A stretch of 64,000 bases of DNA from Astrocystis sublimbata (taxonomy: Eukaryota; Ascomycota; Sordariomycetes; Xylariales; Xylariaceae). The notes beneath the pieces were generated by a model. That model saw nothing but the letters and a program-made list of their open reading frames with translations. It searched no databases and was not told the DNA's origin. This document shows, piece after piece, positions 55,716-64,000 of the stretch. The first letter of the stretch is position 1, and each line of letters begins with the position of its first letter. Both the position numbers and the translations under genes were made by a program. Where the stretch lies: assembly GCA_022453515.1 (NCBI GenBank), contig JAJNNY010000001.1:372001-436000 (forward strand), written 5' to 3'.

Positions 55716-56500
55716 AAGAGTGGTGGTGTCTTTCGTTAAGAGTAAAGAACGTCAATGTTGATATGATGATGTAGGTATTTTACAATCGTCGCCCGCGGTT
55801 GCGAATACCTCCTAGGTTTGGCAAAATGATAATAATAATAACAAAGTTACAGCACTGGAAGCAAATAGAGATCTGCTACACCTCTTGTTACTGAGATGTT
55901 TTGCCTCCGGTTTGCCTGCTTTATCTGCCCCAGCGCACTCTCTGACACGGCTTCATTGTCTTATACTCCTAGGCTGTTACGATTGGCTTTGGTATGAATG
56001 ACGTTCGTATTCTCGTCTTTTTCTCTCCTAATTTTAGGAACGGAGGCGGGGTGGCTCAAAAACAAAGATGATTGCAATAACCGCACGTTCTAGTCAGGTC
56101 ACCCAAGAGCACATGTTTCTAGTTTACTCGCAAGATCCAGAGACTGATGATGTTTCTGTAGTTGCTATGTTTGCGTGCGGCTTAAGGAAGCCCTTTGGTT
56201 CTCGCAGTGCACCCATATTCTCCCTACCTACCTAGGTAAACTCGACTACATCAACTAGCGGGGCCAGGCCCTGCGGCTCAGCTTAGGTAGCTTATGTATC
56301 TGGACAAGTAGTAAGTTAGTACCCATCAGCCACAATACAGCCTAGAGGTACCTAGAGGTACATGCCTTGACAAGCATGATATGCGGCAACAGCCGGCACA
56401 CTTGGTCGTTCAGCTGCGACATGTTTTGCAGCCAATTCGCCAACCGAGACAGCCATTGCAGCTTTTCTCGGTGGACATCCCGACCTTCTCATGCTCAACA
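55716..56500. other. Divergent promoter region (CFEM / mitochondrial release factor)
   Basis: Contains a perfect TACCTAGGTA at 56229-56238 and a direct repeat of AGAGGTACCT-like words at 56343-56362. No gene seen. Confidence 0.5.
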
Positions 56501-57861
56501 ATGCTACCGGCGCAATGGATTTGTCGGCGCTGCATCACGGCCTTGACTCGATCTTCGAATTACCCTCTCGCCCGCTTGGCTAGTACAAGTAGGTTTGTCA
56601 TTTCTCCTCCCACCCTCGTCGCCGCGACCTGACCAGTCCCTCAGATGCCACGAGCTCACTTCCGCGCGCCCTGCTGGACCGCGCCCGCAGCATTGCTAAG
56701 GAACACGACCAGCTCGTCGTCACACTCGAATCCGACTTCGATCCCAAGACGGCCAAACGAGTCGGCGAGCTGTCGCGCGTTGCTTCGGCCCTGAAAGAAT
56801 GGGAAACCGCACAGGCCTCCATAGCCGAGCTCACCGCTCTCCTGCAGTCGAAAGACGCAGCAAAGGATGAGGAGCTGGAGCAGCTGGCTCGCGAAGAGCT
56901 ATCCACCACCCGCACGAGGCTCGAACCTCTTGCCACCGCCCTCTCCGCCTCCCTGACCCCGCGCGATCCCTTCGCCGATATGCCCTGCATGGTTGAAGTG
57001 CGCCCCGGTCCGGGCGGCATGGAAGGCCGCTACTTCGCCGATGCCCTGTTCCGCATGTATCGCATGTATTGTGCCCGTCTAGGATTGCAGACCAAAGTGG
57101 TGAAATATGAGATAGCGGATGGCAGCGAATCGACAGGCGGCGCGAATGAGTCACCGTTGCAGGAAGCCGTGCTGGAGATCCTAGATGCCGGGGCTTACGA
57201 TAGATTCCGTGGTGAAGCAGGCATGCACCGGGTGCAGCGTGTTCCTACAACGGAGAGGAGTGGGCGCACGCACACGAGCGCGGTCGCAGTATGGGTGCTA
57301 CCTTCGTTTCCCGAAGACAATTCGTCCGACCAGAACTTCGACGACCCAGACAGTCTATTCTACGTGAATCCGGCCGACGTCCGCGAGGACAAGATGCGTG
57401 CGAGTGGCGCAGGCGGGCAGCATGTCAACAAAACGGAAAGCGCAATCCGACTCGCCCACGAGCCGACGGGCGTCACGGTTGTCATGCAGGATTCGCGATC
57501 GCAGCATGCGAACCGTAAGGCTGCGTGGACATTGCTACGTTCGCGTCTAGCCCAGAAGCGAAGGGAGGAGCGGGAGGAGGCGGCTGCGGCGCTGCGGAAC
57601 AGTGTTCTGAGCAGAGAGAAAATCACGCGAGGCGATAAGATCCGGACATACAACTACAGCCAAGATCGATGCTCGGATCATAGGAGCGGGCTCGACGTCC
57701 ACAATCTTCCCGATGTTCTCGGCGGCGGAGAAACATTCGACAAGATCATCGATAGCACCAAGGAGTGGCTGATCCAGCGAGATATACAGGCCCTGATCGC
57801 CGAGGAAGAGGCTACTGCGGCTATTGCTGAGTCCAAGGCCTCGAAGAAGGCGAAGCGGTAG
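56501..57861 (+). CDS. MRF1: Mitochondrial peptide chain release factor 1
   Basis: Mitochondrial translation terminator recognising UAA/UAG. Exons 56501-56588 and 56645-57861; 435 codons, 434 aa. A basic, Ser-rich N-terminus (MLPAQWICRRCITALTR) suits mitochondrial import. PCRF domain: MVEVRPGPGGMEGRYFADAL. Stop-codon recognition region: GMHRVQRVPTTERSGRTHTS, including the PxT-like tripeptide position. The catalytic GGQ loop is RASGAGGQHVNKTESAIRLA. The C-terminus includes DKIRTYNYSQDRCSDHRSGL, the RF1 class signature (IRTYNYPQxRVTDHR). An insert FPEDNSSDQNFDDPDSLF precedes the GGQ region, as in other fungi. Normal length for fungal Mrf1. Identification is very secure; the short first exon is supported by phase and by the presequence. 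Confidence 0.95.
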
Positions 57862-59035
57862 ATTGTGTCGTCGTACCCTATAGCGGTAGGTCTTGTACAT
57901 TTATTGTGTTCTAGACGCCATGATACCCGAATTGTTCCATCAAGAATCACCGCTCGACTATTGAAAATATTCCATGCATCATTAGCTCAAAACAGTCGAT
58001 GTGGAGTGCTGATTATTAAACCGCCCCAGATTCAGACTGCCTGCTGGCCAAGATCTGGAGTCTGGGGTTGCTGTGAACCAACCATTGGTGGTCTGGTGAA
58101 TCAACAAGCTCGACAAGCTTGACAAGCTCCTGGCAAGTAGGGAAATGCAAACGTCACCAAAATCTCGAGACCCGACAGAAAAGTGTCATTGGTTTCGTAC
58201 ATTCGCAAACGTACTATTCCGTCTGCGGAATGCCCTCCGCCGATATGATTGACCGATGCCTAGATTTTCGGTCAAGTAAATCTGCGTCGTAAACGGCGCA
58301 TCAACCAACAATGAAGTCGTTATCAATCGCAACAGGCAATTCTCTCTTATCTTTCATATATCCCCGACCCCCGACGCTCGCTAACACTCGCAATCTCGTT
58401 GCGAGCTCCCTGTCTGGGTAAGCCTCGAGGCGCGAGAGGCGGTAGTGTAGCCATGTCTGGGTCATGTCTGGGGTCGCCGTGCAGTAGCCGTGCTTACCGA
58501 GATCCACTTGGAGCTCCATACCTTTGTGTACCATGCCATCGCTGATCACGGCAATGATTGGGAATCTGCAGATAGCCACCGATGGCAATTGAGGCATTGT
58601 ATTGGCCCAGCTTCGCGGCCTGCATCTACCAGCCCCTCCTCCAAGGATCTCCAGGGTGACACGGCCCTCGACGGTCTACTTGCCTACATGACATGTACAT
58701 CGATCGCACCAACAGCACCGGAAAGTTGCATGGGCGCTGGACGCACCTGAGGTATATTATGGCTGGCCTTGGGTAAGTGCGGCCGAGGTGTTTGCGTGCG
58801 GTCAGTCTGAGTCAATTGCGTCTGGCTCACCTCTTCTTTGTCCAACCCACCCTCCCAGGCCTGCATTGCCCAGATTCGCCCAGACGCCGAGCCATGAAAC
58901 TTGACTGTTTGCTTGGTGCTTGCTTGTTCCTATAGTGCTCCAAGAACAGCTATCTTGTATTAGTATACTTAGGAGATCAAGGCTTGAGCAGCAAAGGTCG
59001 CTATTGGTCGGTTGCGGTTCAGCTTCTAATCCACG
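57862..59035. other. Intergenic spacer
   Basis: 3' side of the release factor gene and promoter of the carboxypeptidase gene. A minus-strand frame at 58301-58597 (98 codons) has no recognised motif and is left out. Confidence 0.45.
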
Positions 59036-61270
59036 ATGCGTGTCCCTGCTATCGTTGCTGGACTCTTGTCCGTGGCTGCGGTGGGCGAGTCGGCGCGAAG
59101 CTTCCAGCACGTTGGCAAAAAGCAACACAACAAGCCCGCTCGCAGCCAGGTCAACCACTTGGAACACTATCTTGCCACGCGAAAGCTGCCTGAGCCCAGG
59201 TTCGCAAATGACAACACTACCAGTAAGGGATCCCCGTTTCGTGCTACTTTGCTTTTACTCAGACTCAGACTAACAAGGGACCTATAGAATTCGCTGTCAA
59301 TGGAACGGGAATTCCCGAAGTAAACTTTGAGTTAGTATACTTGAGTCTTTGATTCCCTGATTCAGCAGAAGTTTTGCTCTTAAAACGCTGTATGCGCACG
59401 AGACACGTGATTTATGGGAGAAAACTTCACCGAAGAAGGTAGATTCTGACTCTTTTTCTCGAACAGTGTCGGCGAATCTTATGCAGGCTATCTTCCCATT
59501 AGCGATGACAAGGATGACGAGAACGAGTTGTTCTTCTGGTTCTTCCCCAATAGCGAGGGCTCTGATGCCAAGGAGATTCTCCTTTGGCTCAACGGCGGTG
59601 TAAGAGCTCCCTCAATAGAGAAGCCACGAGAGCTTCTCGGTCAAACCAATTGACTAACAACTTGCTAGCCGGGTTGCTCCTCCTTTGAAGGTCTCATCCA
59701 AGAGAATGGACCGTTCCAATGGCAGTACGGAACCAAAAGTCCGGTTCCTAACCCGTGGGCTTGGAATCGCCTAATCAACACGGTTTGGGTTGAGCAGCCC
59801 ATTTCCACTGGGTTTTCTCGCGGCAAGGTGACCGCCACAAGCGAAGAGGATGTAGCCGAGCAATTCCTCGGCTTCTGGAAGAACTTTGTTGAGACCTTCT
59901 CCCTGCAAGGGTACAAAATCTACATCACTGGCGAGTCGTACGCCGGTGCCTACTGCCCGTACATCGCCTCGGCCATGCTTGATAAGAACGACACATCGAA
60001 TTACAACGTCTCAGGTCTAATGATCTATGACCCTGTTCTAGGAAATGATCGGGTCCAGGACAGTGTCACCGTTGTCCCCTTTGCCGACTATCACCACAAC
60101 ATGATGCCGTTCAACAGCAGCTTCAGCAAGCATATCCACGACCTCCACGAGTCGTGCGGCTTCGCTGCGTACCAGGACAAATACCTCACCTATCCACCGC
60201 CGGGCCCACAGCCGACTAATTACTCCGAGAGCCTGAGTCCTGAGTGCTCAGAGCTTTGGGAGTCTGTCCTTGACGAAGCCATGAGCCTCAACCCTTGCTT
60301 TGATGTATACCAGGTCGCCACGACCTGTCCACTTTTATGGGATATATTGGGCTTTCCCGGATCTTTTACATACAGTCCCGAGGGCTCTGGTCCAATCGTA
60401 CGTAAACATGATTCTCATGTACCTGTCCTTCCCTTTCCTCTTGGTCACTTTCGTGTGACTACAGTTCTTCTCCGGCTAGACGATTGTCTAGAAGCCTGAA
60501 ATACATCGATTCAAGCAAAGCCCAAATTGTGAAAACTAACTCCCTCATAGTACTTTGATCGTACAGACGTCAAGCGCGCAATTCATGCAGACGTCAACAC
60601 CACATGGGAAGCATGTTCCTCGGGCAACGTATTTGCCGATGGTACAGACAGCTCCGACCCATCTACATGGCGCGTTCTGCCACACGTCATCGACGCAACA
60701 AAGAACGTCATTATCGGGCATGGAAGTCTGGACATGATCCTGCTCCCCAACGGAACCCTGCTTAGCATCCAGAACATGACCTGGGGTGGGCAGCTCGGTT
60801 TCCAAAAGCCGCCTGTCGAGCCTTTCTTCGTGCCCTTCCACAAGGACTCGACCGCGGAAGCTCTCTATGAGGAAAAGAACATGCTCACCCTCAGCTCCAT
60901 AGCAGGCGCCGGGGTCCTCGGCACGGCGCACACCGAGCGCGGCCTCACCTACGTCGGCATCGATCTCTCCGGTCACATGGTGCCGCAATACGCCCCCAGC
61001 GCGGCGTTCCGACACCTCGAGTTCCTGCTCGGACGCGTCGAGAGCCTGAGCTCGACCAAGCCTTTCACTTTCGAAGGCAATGTCACGCAGCCGCCGGCTG
61101 ATTCCCTGGGTAATGGCACCGGACCGGCGACGTTTTCTGGCAAGGATGGCGGTGGCGCCGGCATGGATGGACCAGCTAACATGCCGGCTAAGGGCGCCGC
61201 GGGCTCTCTGGCTGTGGCGACCTCCTGGCTTGCCTTTTTGATGGTTGCTGTTACGGCGTTCAATTTGTGA
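59036..61270 (+). CDS. Serine carboxypeptidase (family S10), probably GPI-anchored
   Basis: Secreted or cell-wall carboxypeptidase that trims C-terminal residues. Exons 59036-59222, 59288-59330, 59467-59599, 59669-60397 and 60551-61270; exactly 604 codons (603 aa). Signal peptide MRVPAIVAGLLSVAAVGESA. Substrate-binding motif LLWLNGGPGCSSFEG is recreated across an intron. Nucleophile Ser in ITGESYAGAYCPYIA. Catalytic Asp in IGHGSLDMIL and His in DLSGHMVPQY. Several N-glycosylation sequons (NGT, NDT, NVS, NSS, NMT). The last 60 residues are Gly/Pro/Ala-rich and end in a hydrophobic run (AVATSWLAFLMVAVTAFNL) after Gly-Ala-Ala-Gly, suggesting a GPI signal. That makes it a cell-surface rather than vacuolar enzyme. 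Exon 2 is only 43 nt but is needed for phase. Confidence 0.92.
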
Positions 61271-62117
61271 ACAGGTAAACTAGTTGTGGTGCTTCCTGGA
61301 TTGAGTCAGCGCAGGGCGGAGATTGTTATAGAGTGACTGCTTTGATAGGTAGTTGGTTTTGACATTAGCTGCTCGCTGGTTGCTTTCGAAGAAGTATAGC
61401 TATAGAAATAACAATTATTTCCAAAGTACCTTGTGGTTTGTGGAAATTTGAAGAAGTTATTTACTATTCTCGATCAACTTACATTTACGATGTATATCTC
61501 CTTGTACAGGAGGGTGATACCACTTGCGAAGCTATCCTTCTCGCGGGAGACAGCCGCCGCAAACATTTTTTTATTCACTGGAGTAGGTCGCGCATCTCAA
61601 CATTGAGGTAGAGCTGACCTACATATGACCGTCTTGAACAGCTAACTACGTATTAGAAGTTATCATCACTACTATCTAGCGTAGTTGATGAAAGTGAAGA
61701 TAAAGACGAGAGCGCCTGAAGCCGTCATGTATCTCTTTGCTTCTATTGTACACAAACGGTCAAAGCTTAATATGCACTTAATGATTCTCCGAAAGATTCT
61801 CATGAATGCTCGTGTAAGCCAGATCATCATCAATCACCCAAGAGATGAAACCCGGCACAAAGGCCAGGCCCAAGTATGCTCTTTATGTGTTCCGAATCGC
61901 AGGATTGCCCTGCTCCTTTCAAAGAATTTGCGGCTTTACCACCATGGAGTTACTTATTTAGAGAGAAATATCCTATGCACCTATGGAGGGGAAGCAGAGA
62001 CTATTGATTGAATCATTATCATCGATTTAGCTCAACCCACGAACCCCTCGACGTGTTAATTGTCTCATTGCTATTCCTATCAGTATTACAAACATCGGAG
62101 AAAGTCAGAAGACAACA
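61271..62117. other. Intergenic spacer
   Basis: 3' flank of the carboxypeptidase gene; AT-richer. A 108-codon frame at 61685-62011 has no motif. Confidence 0.5.
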
Positions 62118-62369
62118 ATGGCATCCACCCCAGCAGCAGTCGCGCGACCGATGCCGCCTATGACAGAAACTCTGTCTGCGCCGCAGAGCGCTAAATGCGT
62201 GTTTCTTTTCTTTGTGGCGATGCTAGCTCTGCGGAAACATCACGGGGTAGAGATGGTGGGGTACCGCGGGACGGTGTCGTTTCTCATCTGCCTGTGCTCA
62301 GTGGTCGTCGCGACGCTGTGTTTTGTGCTTGTTGTTGGTGATTACTTACTTCTGTCGTCTTTCGGGTAG
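62118..62369 (+). CDS. Small hypothetical membrane protein (83 aa)
   Basis: I do not recognise this gene. A short frame opens at ATG 62118 in a good context (ACAACAATGGC). It has a Pro/Thr-rich N-terminus, a first hydrophobic segment near residues 27-37 (CVFLFFVAMLAL) and a long second one near 54-78 (FLICLCSVVVATLCFVLVVG). Two short membrane helices with a basic loop (RKHHG) are plausible. Composition is coding-like, but without homologues in view this could still be a chance frame. Confidence 0.4.
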   Translation: MASTPAAVARPMPPMTETLSAPQSAKCVFLFFVAMLALRKHHGVEMVGYRGTVSFLICLCSVVVATLCFVLVVGDYLLLSSFG

Positions 62370-62852
62370 TTAGTTGATCGCAGGGTGTGTGTTGCTTTCT
62401 TGGCTAGACACATCGCTCGTCAGGTAATAGAGAGGGTCGAGAGCAATTACTGTCTGTTATTTGACATTCGAAGGATGTCTTCTGAAGATAGAAAGAATAC
62501 AAAGTAACGATGAGTAACTAATAGATCAATTGATTTTTGTCCTCGTCGTGATGGCCTGCGCTTCAATCCTACATAATCCAGCAACGCCTAACATGACCTA
62601 ATGATTGTCAGTCTATCTATATAGATGTTTGCGACGGCGATAGTCAAGTTTCAATATACTAGTGCTACTAGTTCACAGCTCAATCGAGTCAAATAGCTAC
62701 GGAATCCGGAAGCGCTTCTCATCAGTATCCATCTTGTTTTCATCCACTACACGGGCCATACATGTTTGTGTCATCGGCATAATACTTTTCCTAAAGAAAA
62801 AGAGAGAGCGAAAAGACGGATGCATGTGTCATGACCAGCACAAGGAACTAAA
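62370..62852. other. Intergenic spacer
   Basis: 3' flanks of the small membrane-protein frame and the hydrolase gene; AT-richer, nothing recognised. Confidence 0.5.
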
Positions 62853-64000
62853 TCACGGCTTCGTGTGCGCAGAAACGAACAAGCCCACCTTCGCAGCCAC
62901 ATCCTTAGCGGTGTCCTCGAAGCCAAACAGATCCCCGAGGAGCATCGTATCATGAGGGGCGCCCATCTCGCGGTTCAATTCAACTGAGCTGCCCTTGTCC
63001 GCCATTTCCTTTGCCCATTTCGTTATGTTGTGATCAAATATTTCGAGCGATCCCGAATTGACGAATATTGGCACGCTCGTTGCGAAAGGGTTGCCGAGCG
63101 GCGTGATGTATCGGTGGGACTCGGGCTTCTCCACGCTCGCGCCATAGACATGAGCGCCCCAGCGCAGAAAAGACCGGGGAAGCCAATCAGTGCTGAAGTT
63201 GGGATTCTCCGTGATGTTGAAATCATAGGGCGCCGTCCTAGGACCATTGCGGGGATATTAGTGGAAGATTCTGTATGAAAAGCGCACTGAAGCGTCCATC
63301 CGCAAATGCACAGAGTAAAATGCCATAACATACCACGGCGAGAAAAGGGCACAGCACTTGGGTGGCGGTATCTTGAGCTCCTTTCCATGTTCCTCGATAT
63401 ATCGGAGAAGGGCTATCGCAAGGTTTCCGCCCGCGCTGTCTCCCGCAAGCACGATGCGTTCTGGCTTGATGCCGGCCTTGGTGAGGAGGAAGTTATACGC
63501 TGAAAAGGCATCCTGCACCGCAGCGGGGAACGGGTTCAGCCCGTAACCAGAGAGGCGGTACTGGACAGCAAACAGGTAGTCCACATTCCCATGTTTGACA
63601 AAGTTGGTCCCTACAAAGTTGCAAAAGTTGTGGCGGCCGTCTCCCTGGACAAATGCTCCGCCGTGGAGATACAGAACAACAGTCTTAGTTGCTGCATCCT
63701 GTCCGGGTGCCTGTGGAAACCAGGTGCCTCCGACCGTGGCGGGCTTAGTATCGGCATGATTGAGTACCCCCTGGTATAGAGCCGAGTCAGATGGCTTGGC
63801 CACTTGGAAGCGGTCGCCCTCTTTCGCCGGCTGTGTCGACAACGTCTCGGTGACTCCACACCGGGATTGCATGTCGAGGGCAGCGTAGCTGATCCGAGAC
63901 ATGAGGGTCTGTTTGAAGGTCCATCTCGGGTGAGGCCGTAGAAAGGGGACGAGCGAGTTCACCATCCATAGTGGCAGTCGGATGAGTATAGAGCCGATGT
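62853..64000 (-). CDS. Alpha/beta hydrolase, hormone-sensitive-lipase-like (5' truncated)
   Basis: Esterase or lipase of the HSL/steryl-acetyl-hydrolase type. Exons on the minus strand: >64000-63334 and 63237-62853, with a 96-nt intron rejoining as FSPWTAPYDFNIT. About 350 residues are visible; the frame is open through the right edge, so the start lies beyond the window. Oxyanion motif VVLYLHGGAFVQGDGR (HGG). Nucleophile elbow VLAGDSAGGNLAIALL (GDSAGG). The acid Asp lies in SGSLEIFDHNI and the catalytic His in MGAPHDTMLL. A hydrophobic N-terminal run (GSILIRLPLW) near the edge could be the end of a membrane anchor. Related fungal enzymes cleave acetyl esters of sterols or secondary metabolites; the actual substrate is unknown. 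Confidence 0.88.

Noticed and set aside
58301..58597. 98-codon minus-strand frame downstream of the release factor gene
   Set aside because: No recognisable motif and no supporting neighbours; kept only as a note in the spacer entry.
1..64000. CRISPR arrays, prophage, bacterial operons or rRNA genes
   Set aside because: No regularly spaced repeats or such genes; introns and gene families are fungal throughout.

Overview
The window is nuclear DNA of a filamentous ascomycete (Pezizomycotina, probably Sordariomycetes). Genes are monocistronic and lie on both strands. Most introns are 48-210 nt with GT..AG ends and CTNA-type branch sites. The gene content is typically fungal: Zn2Cys6 regulators, a CFEM protein, an eqolisin, CE5 and GH45 enzymes and a Dal5-type transporter. 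No bacterial, viral or CRISPR feature was seen. All names rest on motif recognition by eye; no database search was possible. I recognise about 26 protein genes. Exon boundaries were worked out by hand from reading frame, splice sites and family motifs.

Layout. 1-8 kb: the 3' part of an MFS transporter, a long protein of unknown function with a Pro/Gln/His repeat tail, a small Cys-containing protein and a 10-exon short-chain dehydrogenase. 8-20 kb: core functions, namely an HPC2/ubinuclein-type subunit of the HIR histone chaperone, an RPAP1-type RNA polymerase II assembly protein, VPS74/GOLPH3 and an ADH6/cinnamyl-type alcohol dehydrogenase, separated by wide non-coding spacers. 21-34 kb: secreted or degradative enzymes and a regulator, namely a GH45 endoglucanase whose frame is broken by one missing base, a large Zn2Cys6 factor with a His/Asp-rich N-terminus, an amidase, a glutamic peptidase (eqolisin) and a CE5 cutinase-like esterase. 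36-47 kb: a conserved-looking protein of unknown function, dihydrofolate synthase, a LaeA-like methyltransferase, a DUF218 protein convergent with an alpha/beta hydrolase (their stop codons overlap), and a six-exon O-methyltransferase. 48-64 kb: a second Zn2Cys6 factor, an eIF2-alpha-kinase-like kinase, a THEM6-type hot-dog protein, a CFEM surface protein, mitochondrial release factor 1, a serine carboxypeptidase with a GPI-like tail, a small membrane protein and the 3' part of a lipase-like hydrolase that runs off the right edge.

How they fit together. Housekeeping genes are mixed with secreted hydrolases (cellulose, cutin or acetyl esters, protein) as expected of a plant-associated or saprotrophic fungus. 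The stretch with a LaeA-like methyltransferase, alpha/beta hydrolase, O-methyltransferase and Zn2Cys6 factor (40-50 kb) has tailoring and regulator types seen in secondary-metabolite loci. It contains no PKS, NRPS or terpene synthase, so I do not call it a cluster. Seven perfect copies of the palindrome TACCTAGGTA lie in the spacers, and a 30-bp-stem inverted repeat with MITE-like form lies at 38.1 kb. I did not find a clear new multi-gene system.
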